From Triticum aestivum (lineage: Eukaryota; Streptophyta; Magnoliopsida; Poales; Poaceae), in the NCBI RefSeq assembly GCF_018294505.1, contig NC_057804.1, positions 251,698,219 through 251,762,218 of the forward strand: a stretch of DNA of 64,000 bases. The letters run 5' to 3'. Below, in pieces: positions 1-11,130 of the stretch. Both the position numbers and the translations under genes were made by a program. The notes under the pieces were generated by a model. That model had not been told where the DNA came from. It saw only the letters and a list, made by a program, of their open reading frames with translations, and ran no database searches. Each line of letters begins with the position of its first letter. Position 1 is the stretch's first letter.

Positions 1-129
1 ATGTTATTTTCCAAAGATTTGAGGCTGACTTGTGCGCCTACTACAGGTTGACGCGTATGCTTTCATAAAAAAAGGGGTTGACACATATGCAACGCCCTGT
101 CAACTTAGTCAACACACAAGAGCAGTGAC

Positions 130-3085
130 TGTTGGATGTCCATCCAACGGCTGTTGTGCTTCTTCAATCTCTGATCTTTTCATGCTCCAGCTGCTCAAAC
201 AAGCGCCAGCGAGACTGCCTACTCCCTCCTCCCGCGGCCGGCTATGCTGCTGTGCAGGCCTCACGGCCCCACCGTACTCCCATCGCTGGCCTAGCCATCC
301 CTCTACTCACCCACACATGCTGTTATTCTTCGGCGACGGTAGACGAACCAGTAAACCCTCATACTCCTCCGCGTGGGAAACAACTGCCGAGTATTCCCTG
401 GCTCCGTGTCGTTCCCTTCCTAGGCCTCGCCGTCGTCCACCGCCCTGGTGCTCTCGGCGCGGCCTGGTCAACGTGGTCAATGAACGACATCCATCGGAAG
501 TGGACTGTATGTGGAGAGGCTAACAGCTGGGTCCACAGCCGCATGCAAGGAAATACCTCCTTATTACGCGCAAAATAATGATTCCTCCACCTGACAGCTA
601 GGACCCACAGGAAGGGCCTCTGTATTTCGCGAAAAAACGTCCCCCCCGCTGACAGGTCGGACCCACCAGCTATATCTTCGCACGCAAGGAAGTGCCTCCT
701 TATTACGCCCAAAAAAATGAATACCCCCCTGCTAGCTCGGACCCACCATATTGTTGGGCTGACTTGTGGGCCTACTAAGTTGACGGGGACGGAGGGCTTT
801 GTCAACTTAGTCAATACTCCAGTGACTGTATGATGTCCATCCAACGGCCATAGTGCTTCTTCAACCTCTGGCTTCTTGCTCCAGCCGCCCAAAGCAGCAC
901 CGGTCGTGCTGCCTGCTCCTGCCTCCCGTGGCCGGCTGTGCTACCGCCTGCTCCTACCTCCCATGGCCCGGCTCCGCGTCGTCCCCTTCCTAGGCCTCGC
1001 CGTCGTCCACCGCCGTGGTGCTCTCAGCGCGGCATGGTCAATGTGGTCAACGACCGACTTCCATCGGAAGAGTACTGTACGTGGAGAGGCTGATAGCTGG
1101 GTCCATGGCAGCCGCAAGGAAGTGCCTCCTTATTATGCGGAAAATAATTATTTCTCCACCTGACAGCGGGGACTCACCGGACGGGCCACCAGTATTCTGC
1201 GAAAAAAATTGTTTCCCCCTGACTGCTGGGACCCACCGGACGGGCCACCGTATTTCGCGAAAAAAACGTTCCCCCCCGCTGTCAGCTCGGACCCACTGGA
1301 AGTGCCTCCTTATTACGCACAAAAAAATGAATACTCCCCCGGCTAGCTGGGACCCACCTTGGTGGGAGGCTGTCTTGTGGGCCTACTAAGTTGACGGGGA
1401 CGAAGGGCTTTGTCAACTTAGTCAATATGAACGATTCTAGCTCCAGTGACCATACGATGTCCATCCAAAGGCCGCAGTGCTTCTTCAACCTCTAGTCTTC
1501 TTGCTCCAGCAGCCCAAAGCAGCGCCGGTCGTGTCACATGCTCCTGCCTCCCATGGCCGGCTGTGCTGCCGCGGAGGCCTCACCGCTCCCTACTATTCCC
1601 ACCGCTGGCCAGGCCATGCGGCGACGGCAGCCTCACACCGCAGCCAAACCAGTGAACCCTTGTACTCCTCTCCGCGCGGGCTTCCACTGCCGCGTGTTCC
1701 CCGGCTCTGCGTCATCCCCTTCCTAGGCCTCATCATCGTCCACCGCCGTGGTGCTCTCCGCACGGCGTGGTCAACGTGGTCAAGGAACAACTTCCATCGG
1801 AAGAGTACTGTACGTGGAGAGGCTGAGAGCTGGGTTCACGGCCACAGCCTAATTTTTTGTGATTTGCCAAGTAAGTCGCTTTGTCAGGCCTGTTGGGCTG
1901 CAAATCTTTCAAGACGAGGAGAGCTTTCATTCGGCTGGCTGAGAAAATGGCCCATCAGTAATGAGAAATGGGCTGTACATTTTTAAAACACGTCAAACCG
2001 GCAATTAGTTTCAAATATTTTTTTTTCATTTCAAGATTTTAAATTACATTAATTTTTATGCGTGGAGAATTTGTTGGATTTTATATTGATATACATTTAT
2101 TTTTAAAATTAGTTTGAATGTGAGTCGAAATTTCGGGATTAAAAACAGTTCGGACCACACCAAAATATGCAAAATTTTGTATAATTTTTTAACCGTGGCC
2201 ACAATATGGGCTGTAATGCTAACAAAAAGAATATGGGCTCCAAAAAAACCTTAAGAATTAGCAAATGGGCTGTAAATTATTAGAAATAATGGCAGATGGG
2301 CCGTATGCTGTTTTCCACAGATTTGAGGCTTTCCTAAAAAAAGGTTGACACAAAAGCAGTGATGGTTGGATGTCCATCCAACGGCCATCGTGCTTCTTCA
2401 ATCTCTGCTCTTCCTCCTCCAGCCGCTCAAACAAGCGCCGGCGGGACTGCCTGCTCCCTCCTCCCCGCGGCTGGCTATGCTGCCATGCAGGCCTCACCGC
2501 CCTGCCGTACTCCCATCGCTGGCCTAGCCATCCCTCTACTCACCCACACCTGCTGTTATTCTCCGGCGACGGCAGACGAACCAGTAAACCCTCGTACAGT
2601 CATACTCCCCTCCACGTGGGAAACAACTGCCAAGTCATCCCTGCCTCCGTGTCGTCCCCTTCCTAGGCCTCGCTGTCGTCCACCGCCTTGGTGCTCTCGG
2701 CGCGGCGTGGTCAATGTGGTCAACGGCCGACTTCCATTGGAAGAGTACTGTGCATGGAGACGCTGACAGCTGGGTCCACGGCCGCAACAAGGAAGTGCCT
2801 CCTTATTACGCGCAACATAATTATTCCTCCACCTGTCAGCGGGGACCCACCGGACGGGCCACCATATTTCGTGAAAAAATGTTTCCCCCCTGACTTCTGG
2901 GACCCACCAGCTACACCATCGCACGAAAGGAAGTGCGTCCGGGCAAAAAAAAACGATTCGTCCCCCTGACTGCTGGGACCCACCAGCTACATCTTCGCAC
3001 GCAAGGAAGTGCGTCCGGGAAAAAAAACGATTCACCCCCCTGACTGTTGGGACCCACCAGCTACATCTTCACTGGCAAGGAAGTG
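130..3085. repeat. Four diverged copies of a 0.4-0.7-kb direct repeat inside the CACTA element
   Basis: A block beginning GATGTCCATCCAA and running through GTGGTCAA...CATCGGAAG, a GCTGGGTCCA run, GGAAGTGCCTCCTTATTA and GACCCACC occurs at about 132-720, 835-1345, 1455-1850 (shortened) and 2355-3085. Copies 1 and 4 share the longest common structure, including CTCACCCACAC and ACGAACCAGTAAACCC. An AT-rich spacer at about 1850-2340 separates copies 3 and 4. The bases at 2305-2350 resemble the first bases of the window, so the duplication unit probably begins with that spacer edge. The long GC-rich open frames here exist on both strands and are not conserved between copies, so I read them as non-coding. 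Confidence 0.75.
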
Positions 3086-3361
3086 CCTGACAGTCGGGAC
3101 CCACCCGGTCGAACCGTACGTAGCGTTGTCATTCTGGTCGCGAACGTGTACGTACATATATACTGGTGGATGTAGAGGCGCGCACGTGTCGTAGTAGGGG
3201 CACGCACGTAGCATGTACACGTACGTACAGCGGCCAGGGTGCAAGAAAGAAAATACGACCACGTATGTGTACATACGGGCGGGGTCTCGAACGCCTACTC
3301 GCGCATACGTACGGCAAGGGCTCGTGTACATGGCTGGGTCGGAACGGAGAAACAACGTCGT

Positions 3362-3477
3362 CGTCGTGTTCATGGGGAGGCAACGAAATGCGTCGTGTTC
3401 ATGGGGAGGCAACGAAATGCGTCGTGTTCATGGGGAGGCAACATAATGCGTCGTGTTTATCGGCAGGCAACGTAACG
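3362..3477. repeat. 29-bp tandem repeat, four units
   Basis: Units start at 3362, 3391, 3420 and 3449, each CGTCGTGTT-[C/T]AT-[G/C]GG-[G/C]AGGCAACG/A. The period is exactly 29 bp and the units are contiguous with no spacers. Since 29 is not a multiple of three, the reading frame rotates with each unit, which argues against coding function. The array lies in the GC-rich interior of the CACTA element. Confidence 0.9.
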
Positions 3478-3581
3478 CATGGGAGCCAACTGGCTGGGTC
3501 AGAACGGAATGCATGGTCGTGTTCATCGGGAGGGCTTGGATGGAACAGGCGATGGAAACAAGGCCTGGTGTACCGCAGAAT

Positions 3582-3872
3582 GGAGGAAACGGACCTCCTA
3601 CGTTCGGAACAGGGTCCTGTTGATCATGAGGGGTGTGGCATACCGCAAAACGGAGGAAACGGACCTCCTACGGTCGAAACGGGGGTCCTGTTGATCGGGA
3701 GAGGTGTGGCGTACCGCAAAACGGATGAAACGGACCTCCTACGGTCGAAACGGGGGTCCTGTTGATCAGGAGGGGTGTGGCGTACCGTAAAACGGACGAA
3801 ACGGACTTGTGTTGGAGCGCTACGGTCGAAACAGGGGTCCTGTTCATCGGGAGGGGTGTGGCGTACCGCAAA
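3582..3872. repeat. ~70-bp tandem repeat, four units
   Basis: Units begin near 3582, 3652, 3723 and 3793 with GGA[G/T/C]GAAACGGAC, continue with TACGGTCGAAAC and GGGTCCTGTT-[G/C]ATC, and end GTGTGGCGTACCGCAAAA. Spacing is 70-71 bp. The third and second units are most alike. The fourth carries an internal replacement around 3806-3820. Confidence 0.88.
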
Positions 3873-3897
3873 ATGGGACTGCATGGGATACTATTCA

Positions 3898-4376
3898 TCT
3901 CCACCATCGACCTCCTCCAGCCTGCACGGGCTACCGTCGACCTCCTCCAGCCTCCACGGGCTCCTGTTCATCCAGCCTCCACAACACGCTACTCCACCGG
4001 CTCCTGTTCAACCACCCCTCCACGGGCACCCCTCCACCGTCTACTGTTCATCCAACCCTCCACACCACGGGGTCCTGTTCAACCACCCCTCCACGGCCAC
4101 GCCTCCACCGTCTACTTTTCATCCAGCCCTCCACACCACGGGGTCCTGTTCATCCAGAGGCAACGCCACCGCTCACTGTTCATCCAAACCCCCCCGCAAC
4201 GCTCACTGTTCATCCAATCAATCGGCTTCAATTAGCAGCAGCAGCGAAGGAATCGCTCCATCGGGTTCAGTTAACAGCCAACGATCGATCACTCGGGTTC
4301 AGTAACGCATAGCCTGCAGTGCAATCGCTCGGGTTCAGTTAGAGCTCAACACCTCGCTCGGGTTCAGTTAGAGCCA
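3898..4376. repeat. CTCCACGGGC/CTGTTCATCCA repeat tract and GCTCGGGTTCAGTTAGAG repeats
   Basis: From 3898 to about 4240 short words such as CCTCCAC, CCTGTTCATCCA and ACCACGGGG recur in irregular 20-60-bp steps. From about 4255 to 4376 a second set, (T)CGCTCGGGTTCAGTTA, recurs four times (near 4261, 4289, 4327, 4354). Open frames across this tract are low-complexity proline/serine/histidine in all three frames and are treated as non-coding. Confidence 0.7.
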
Positions 4377-4712
4377 ATGCCTCGCACAGACGCGCGTAGG
4401 TACGAGAGAAACACGCATCGCTCGGCCCCCGACCTCCCACCATAATCGGCAACTCCCTGAAATTTTCCTCCCCTTCGCTTCTACCACGGTTTTTCTGTCA
4501 TGGACGGCCCAAAGAATGTCATGCAGCTGCGTCTCCGGCCCCCAGGACGAAAAGCCCATTTTCTGTCATGATTTTTTTCATAGAAGTAGGAGCCCACCAC
4601 ATCTATGATGATACCGGGTTTTGTCACAATTATCGTCATAGAAGTGTCATATGTATGACATAATTTTTTTTGTTCGGCCCAAAATGTCATGGATGTGTCT
4701 TTTTTTGTAGTG

Positions 4713-6324
4713 TACCTACTCGAGGACGAGCAGGAATTAAGCTTGGGGATGCTTGATACGTCTCCAACGTATCTATATTTTTTGATTGTTCCATGCTATT
4801 GTATTACCCGTTTTGGATGTATATGGGCTTTACTTTACACTTTTATATCATTTTTGGGACTACCCTACTAACTGGAGGCCTAGCCCGAATTGCTGTTTTT
4901 TTTACCTATTTCAGTGTTTCGAAGAAAAGGAATATCAAACGAAGTCCAAATGGAATGAAACCTTCGGGAGTGATCTTTTTGGAACAAACGTAATCCATGG
5001 AACTTGGAGTGGATGTCAAGCAATAGAGGAGGCGGCCACGAGGGGGCGCGCCCACCTGTAGGGGGCGCGCCAGGCACCCTCGTGGGCCCCTCGAGCATCC
5101 ACCGACCTACTTATTCCTCCTATATATACCCACGTACCCTGAAACCATCGAGGAGCACCACAAAAAACTATTTCCACCGCCGTAACCTTCTGTATCCGCG
5201 ATATCCCTTCTTGGAGCCTTCGCTGGCGCTCCACCGGAGGGGGAATCGACCACGGAGGGCCTCTACATCATCTCCAAGGCCCTTCCGATGAGTTGTGAGT
5301 AGTTTACCACAGACCTTCGGGTCCATAGTTATTAGCTAGATGGCTTCTTCTCTCTCTTTGAATCTCAATACAAAGTTCTCCGTGATCTTCTTGGAGATTT
5401 ATTCGATGTAACTCTTTTTGTGGTGTGTTTGTCGAGATCCGATGAATTGTGGGTTTATGATCAAGTTTATCTATGAGAAATATTTGAATCTCCTCTGAAT
5501 TCTTTTATGTGTGATTAAGTTATCTTTGCAAGTCTCTTCGAATTATCAGTTTGGTTTGGCCTACTAGATTGATCTTTCTTGCAATGGGAAAAGTGCTTAG
5601 CTTCGGGTTCAATCTTGCGGTGTCCTTTCCCAGTGACAGCAGGGGCAACAAGGCACATATTGTATTGTTGCCATCAAGGATAAAAAGATGGGGTTTATAT
5701 CATATTGCATGTGTTTATCCCTCTACACCATGTGATCTTTCTTAATGCGTTACTCTGTTCTTTATGAACTTAATACTCTAGATGCATGCTGGATAGCGGT
5801 CGATGTGTGGAGTAATAGTAGTAGATGCAGGCAGGAGTCGGTCTACTTGTCACGGACGTGATGCCTATATACATGATCATGCCTAGATAATCTCATAACC
5901 ATTCGCTTTTCTATCAATTGCTCGACAATAATTTGTTCACCCACCGTAATACTTATGCTATCTTGAGAGAAGCCACTAGTGAAACCTATGGCCCCCGGGT
6001 CTATCTTTTATCATATAAGATTTCAATATACTTTTATTTGCATCTTTACTTTTCCAATCTATATCATAAAAATACCAAAAATATTTACTTATCATATTAT
6101 CTCTATCGGATCTCACTTTCGCAAGTGGCCGTGAAGGGATTTGACAACCCCTTTATTGCGTTGGTTGCGAGTTCTTGTTTGTTTGTGTAGGTGCGTGGGA
6201 CTTGTGAGGAGCCTCCTACTGGATTGATACCTTGGTTCTCAAAAATTGAGGGAAATACTTACGCTACTTTGCTGCATCAGCCTTTCCTCTTCAAGGAAAA
6301 CTAACGCAAGCTCAAGACGTAGCA
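4713..6324 (+). mobile_element. Athila-type LTR (3' LTR with PPT) of truncated retrotransposon D
   Basis: The LTR begins TGATACGTCTCCAACGTATC at 4754 and ends ...CAAGACGTAGCA at 6324. It is preceded by 41 bp of internal tail including the PPT AAGCTTGGGGATGC (4739-4752). A TATA box, TATATATAC, lies at 5121-5129. The sequence is the reverse-complement relative of the LTRs of element A (13917-15692 and 19581-20984/41608-41782), sharing the ends, the promoter position and the tail around TTGCTGCATCA. D is therefore the same family in the opposite orientation. Everything upstream of the last 41 internal bases is absent where the CACTA element abuts. Confidence 0.82.
5121..5129 (+). promoter_or_regulatory. 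TATA box of LTR D
   Basis: TATATATAC sits about 370 bp into the LTR. The related LTRs of element A have TATATATAG at the corresponding place (reverse strand 15318-15326 and 20780-20788). Confidence 0.55.
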
Positions 6325-6729
6325 GCCCACAAGCCAGGGGCACACCCTACCACCCAGGGCATGCCTAGGTGGCTTGTGGGGCTCATCGAGGCCCACTACT
6401 CTCCTATATGCAGCCATTTACCCTAGACAAAAAATAGTAGAAGACTTCTAGGACCATCCACCGCCGTCTTGAGGCAGAACCAGTGGCAGAGCACTTTTGC
6501 TCTCCTGTGGAGCGATTCCGCCGGGGATACTCCCCTTCGAGAAGGGTAAATTGAAGCCATCATCATCACCAATGCTCCTCTTATCGTGGGAGGTCTCATC
6601 TCCATCAACATCCTCACTAGCACCATCTCATCCTCAAACCCTAGTTCATCTCTTGTGCTCAATCTTTGTATCCAACTTTAGATGGGTGCTCGGGGGTGCT
6701 AGTAGTGTTGATTACATCTTCTAGTTGAT
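6325..6729 (+). repeat. Fragment of another Triticeae gypsy LTR
   Basis: The tract GCCCACAAGCCAGG..., then CCACCGCCGTCTTGAGG, GAGCGATTCCGCCGGGG and CTCATCCTCAAACCCTAG, has the layout of the second half of a Sabrina/WHAM-like LTR. I know such sequences as Triticeae repeats but cannot search to confirm. It is interrupted at 6730 by the minus-strand LTR E. No coding region is seen. Confidence 0.5.
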
Positions 6730-8091
6730 TGATGACACACAAGTATGGGGGATCGCAACATTCTTTGAGGGTAGTATTTCACCCAAATTTATTGATTCGA
6801 CACAGGGGGGGCAAAGAATATTTATAAGCCTTAGTAGTTGAGTTGTCAATTCAACCACTCCTGAGAAGCAAATTCTCTGCTGCAAAATATTAGTAGCACC
6901 GTAATATGGAAGTTTTGATAGTAGTAGTAACAACAACAGTTGTAGTTTTGTAGTAGTTGGAATAGTAGCAACAACAATAGTAACTTAGAAAGAGAATATG
7001 AACAAAGTGTAGGCATGGAGTAGCGATGTATATTATGGACGACATCAATCATGTAACAATCACAACCTAGAGCGATACACAATAGCTCCAATTCATCGAT
7101 CATATGTAAGCATGTATTCCGTATATAGTCATACATGCTTATAATAAGAACTTGTATAACATCTTTTGTCCTACCCTCCTGTGGCAGTTGGGTCCTAATG
7201 GAAATCTAAGGCTAATTAAGGCGCACCTTTTAATAGAGATCTGGAACAAAGCATTAACACTTAGCGAAGACATGAATTCCTCAAATTACATTCATCCCCG
7301 GAGAGTATCCCAGTTATTGTCACCTTGGGGTCTACAGATCAGAACAATAACATGTGCATATAACTTGCAGATAGGATCAAGAACTCAAATATATTCATGT
7401 AAACATAAAGGATTCAGATCTTAAATCATGCCACACGGGCCCTAGTGACAATCATTAAGCATAGCAAAGCCATAGCAACATCAATGTCAGAACATAGTGG
7501 ATACTAGGATCAAGCCCTAACAAATTGACTCGATTACATGATAAATCTCATCCATCTCCATCTACCTCTAGTATGCCTACAATGAAATTACTCACTCCTG
7601 GCGATGAGCATCATGAGGTTGTCAATAAAGAGGCGATGTTGACGACGGCGATGAAACCCTCCAGAGCGCCGAACGGACTCCAGATCAGGCCTCCTGATGA
7701 AGAACATGAGGTGGCGGTAGCTCTGTATCGTAAAACGCGATGAAACTTCTTCTCTTATTTTTTTCTCTCGGGAGTCAGAATTATGTCAGTGGGCCCCACA
7801 AGGCACCAGGGCGCTCCCTGGGGGGGGGGGCAGGTGCGCCCCCTGCCTTGCGGGCAGCTAGTGCCCCCCTCTAGTAGATGTTTGCACCAGTATTTTTTAT
7901 ATAGTCAATAAAATATCTCCGCCAAGTTTCATCCAATTCTGAGAACTTTTATTTTTGCACAAAAAAACAACACCAAGGTAGTTCTGCTGAAAACAACGTT
8001 AGTCTGGGTTAGTTTTATTCAAATCATCCAAATTAGAGTCCAAAAGAAGAGAAAAAGTGTTTGGAAAAGTAGATATGTTGGAGACGTATCA
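6730..8091 (-). mobile_element. LTR of gypsy element E (minus strand, 3' LTR)
   Basis: Read on the minus strand it begins TGATACGTCTCCAACATATC (ending at plus 8091) and finishes ...TACTTGTGTGTCATCA at plus 6730, about 1.36 kb. The bases outside the LTR start (plus 8092-8106) are the complement of AAGCTTGGGGGAGT, a PPT, so this is the 3' LTR and the internal domain continued toward higher coordinates. The 9-11-base G run near 7820 and the TAG/AAC trinucleotide-rich stretch at 6905-6985 are internal LTR features. The small open frames here are not supported as genes. Confidence 0.72.
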
Positions 8092-8354
8092 ACTCCCCCA
8101 AGCTTAAATCATTTCTTGTCATCAAGCAATTCAGTTGATAAAATGAAAGCGACAAATAAAAAACTTTTACAAATTCTTTTGTTTTTGTTGCGGTATATAA
8201 GCTTAACAAGCAACTATTCAACAAAGATCATGAACTAACCATGTGAATGATAACACTTAGAACTCACATTTATTCATATCAATGGTATAATCAACTAGCG
8301 AGCAATAATAACATCTCACAAATGCCAACACTTTGTCAAAACAATCATGATATA
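8092..8354 (-). mobile_element. Internal remnant of element E next to its PPT
   Basis: About 260 bp of AT-rich DNA follows the PPT of element E, then a different element starts at about 8355. There is no coding motif. The rest of element E is not recognisable further right, so E is truncated or its continuation has diverged beyond recognition by eye. Confidence 0.45.
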
Positions 8355-9974
8355 TACTGGTGCAGAGACGTCCTATACAAACGATTTTCACCCCCTTTCC
8401 GTGATAGAGTTTTAAACTGTCGTCGTGACTGTGTGTGCGATAGGGGGGGGTCCACCCCACACAACTCAGAAATCATCAGCGATAGGTCCACCAGTCATAC
8501 ACGCGGGGCAAAAAGAGTGCGTGTGCGATCGGGTGAGCCATCACGAAAAATATACGGGACAGATCGTGTGATATGTTCTTGGCATCACGCATGGTGCCAA
8601 ATGTATGTAATAGGCTTTCCATCACACACACTTTTTATGTGGAAACGTTTGTGCAAGGTGGCCTAACGCAAACATCTGTCCAGAGGAAGTCATATGTGAT
8701 TGTTCATTGATCCAACACATTTATTTTTCAGAAACTGTGCGGGTTGTCTGAGGTCATCGCCCACGATGTTATCTAAATAACCGTCTACAATAGAGAAACC
8801 CAATAAGCAGGCTCATTGGTCTATTATTTTTAATCCATTTAGTAATCAAATTGACATTTCATATCAAACACACCATATATCTCATATCTGTATTACGACA
8901 ACCAGGATTTCATAACTGAATTACATCAGAGTACAACATCAGATAGCTTCAGCACTCACTTACACCATACATGCATATAGGTAGCTACACCATTACACAA
9001 CAACACCAAGGTTCTCATGCAACTCTAGAACCTATGCAAAGTAGCATCATATACTGTAGATAGAAAGATGCATCTCATCTGGAAAATTGCTGGAGCTGAA
9101 GGCGAATATTGAGCCTTCAATGATGTTGAGTGTCCTTGCAACTTTAGGCCAGTGTCTAAGCATGATTTCCCGCCCAACCTTCCTCATCTTGTGGAATACT
9201 TCGATATTATATCATGGGTGTTGAATGGATACCTTCCTTGCCTCTTGACCATGCAGGTGGCATGAGAGGTAATCATCGGTGAACTGTTTTGGAAAGGACT
9301 AAAAACAAAGATATGCTTAAATATCTGTTCTAAATTTTGAAATGGCGAAAAAGAATAAAAACAGGGTATAAGAGTTAGTACCATCTTGTAGTTGACTGAT
9401 GTCTTGTTCATTGTGCAGACAAAGATCTTGTTGTTTTTCGTCACTAGTTTACTTATCCTAACAATCTTTCTGAGTTTCTTGACTTGACTGATATTCATGG
9501 GCATCTCACTTCCCCATATGCAAAATGGGTCGAACAGTGGGCCAAAACCTCTGACAGCAGGACCTACATGTGCAAGACCAAATTGTTAAAATCTAAATAT
9601 TAGAATGGTTCCTGCAATTGCATATTAATGTGCTATTGGCCCAAGGACCATGCATGTGCGAACCTCGATGGTAAACCTTAGTGCCCCCCATTGTTTCCCT
9701 GCGACACATACAAGGTAGTTGTTGATCAGGTTAAGTGAGAGTTGTCATACTATTAGTAAAATATGTTGATGAAAAATAAACACATTGTAGATTCAACATA
9801 TTAATTCGAGCCACCTGGAAAAGCTAGTTATCCAAACCAAGCATGCTTAAGAACTAGGAAATATAGCAATTGTATATGTTTCTCATGTATTTAGTACAAC
9901 CAAATTCGATTTATTTCTCACATGCATAACAATACAAAATTGCACCCACAACAATTGAACATCACATTGCAGAA

Positions 9975-10310
9975 TTGAACCAAACAGTCAACTGAACACC
10001 ACAACAAAAGAACCAAACAATTAACTAAACACCACAACAAATGAACCAAACAGTTAACTGAGCACCAAATTGCACAATAGAACATATACTAGAAGATCAA
10101 ACACTTAACCAAACCAAGTATGCTTAAGAACTACTAGGAAATATATCAATTGTTTGAATTTATTTCTCACATGCATAACAACACAAAATTGTACCCAGAC
10201 GAATGGAACATCACATTTCGGAATTGAACCAGATAGTTAACTAAACATCACAACAAATGAACCAAACAGTTAACTGAGCACCACATTGCACGTTATATAT
10301 AGCATATATA
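9975..10310. repeat. Diverged tandem words ACCAAACAGTTAACTGAGCACCA
   Basis: AACCAAACAGT-[C/T/G]AACTGA or close variants recur near 9979, 10012, 10043, 10106, 10228 and 10259. They are interspersed with CATCACATT-GC-GAATTGAACC words in two long copies about 245 bp apart (9950-10080 and 10195-10300). This is a local duplication within the putative CACTA-like element. Confidence 0.55.
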
Positions 10311-10376
10311 TACTAGAAGATCAGATTGCATATTAACATTACAGAGGACAATTCACTAGAAGGCGCCAGCGGTTGC

Positions 10377-10588
10377 CTAGAGAAAATACCACGAACTATT
10401 GTTTAAAGTACCCAACAGTGTGGCGACATCCGCGCACGAGGCATTGACGGTGGCCTTGACAGCTAGGTGCTCCTCCAAGATCTGGCGGTCGGCACACATG
10501 ACAGCCATCGCGACCTTATTCGCGCGTGAGGCCGTGATTTGCATCTTTGTTGCCAAATGTTCCTTGAGCTCCTGGCTATAATGCCTGC
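10377..10588 (-). pseudogene. Short captured or decayed coding remnant, unknown function
   Basis: On the minus strand a frame stays open for about 70 codons, ending at a TAG (plus 10377-10379). It has balanced amino-acid use and a helical, alanine-rich pattern (EHLA..M, ASRANKVAMAVM, EEHLAVKATVNAS). It has no ATG at its open end: an upstream stop lies immediately before it. The local GC content is higher than that of the flanking AT-rich DNA. This looks like a gene fragment carried by the surrounding transposon rather than a working gene. I do not recognise the parent protein. Confidence 0.3.
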
Positions 10589-11130
10589 ACCATGGCTATG
10601 GGCGGTGCTTATTTAGAGGATGGGGCAGTTATTTGGGTGGAAGGTGTCCTGGCAGTGGTTGGGGCATGTGGGATGGAGGAGGAGGAGGAGGATGGGGGCA
10701 GGGTGTGGATTACCTTACTATATCGACGAGGCCGCGCAGCAGGAAGGAGCGTCGCAACAGGAAAGTAGTGAAGGCTTGAACTTGGAAAGGAAGGAGAAAA
10801 TAGTAGAAATGTGGCTTTTGGTCGGGAGGGGGGGGGGCGGCGGGGAGCTAGATATTTCCATGGTTACCAATTTTTTTGTTCATTGGAGCAAAAAATTGGT
10901 GCGCAAGTGTGGTTGACGCATGGGCAGCGGACTGTAGCCGACGAAGCTTCTGGCGTAAGCCATACATGAGGGTGCCCCAAGATATTCTATATTGCATCGC
11001 ACACGATTCTTGCTAATAAACTATTTGTAGTGTACTTGATTTTTCATTTTGATTTGAAAGGCAAAAAGGGGTTACATCGAGAAAGGATGGTGTTTAAATT
11101 GCTAGAACATTTATCTAAAGTGAACATGTA

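Larger units (their letters stand above)
1..4712. mobile_element. CACTA-type DNA transposon, right-hand part (left end outside window)
   Basis: The segment ends at 4712 in ...TTTTTTTGTAGTG, the reverse complement of CACTACAAAAAAA, which is the terminal signature of grass CACTA elements. Inward of that end the AT-rich subterminal region repeats short TGTCATA/GTCATG words (about 4490-4700), as expected for transposase-binding subterminal repeats. Further inward the DNA is GC-rich and built from several direct-repeat arrays listed separately. No transposase is visible, so this is either a non-autonomous copy or the non-coding flank of a larger one whose left end lies before base 1. The insertion point is the internal tail of an LTR retrotransposon; the base triplet after the end is TAC, but the left TSD copy cannot be seen. 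Membership of bases 1-3100 in the same element is inferred from continuity and repeat style. Confidence 0.7.
8355..11032. mobile_element. Probable non-autonomous CACTA-like element
   Basis: The right edge ends ...CTATTTGTAGTG at 11032, i.e. CACTACAAATAG read inward. The left edge reads TACTGGTGCAGAGACG, close to the CACTGGTGCAG ends known for grass CACTA elements but with the first base changed. The two ends do not match each other well and no 3-bp TSD is found (ATA left, TAC right), so the left boundary is tentative. Between them are AT-rich stretches with a repeated ACCAAACA-GTTAACT-GA-CACCA word (about 9980-10280, several copies) and a more GC-rich patch at 10370-10850. No transposase motif is visible. 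Confidence 0.45.

Noticed and set aside
3362..3477. 29-bp repeats resembling a CRISPR repeat length
   Set aside because: The units are contiguous with no spacers and lie inside a plant CACTA transposon; this is an ordinary minisatellite.
32..3765. Many 100-200-codon open frames (for example 32-523, 359-892, 1477-1986, 3166-3765)
   Set aside because: They occur on both strands of GC-rich repeats, differ between repeat copies and have no domain-like composition; treated as chance frames.
8355..8700. Possible tRNA or structured RNA in GC-rich stretch
   Set aside because: No cloverleaf with anticodon and TPsiC arm could be folded by eye; the sequence fits the CACTA-like terminal region.
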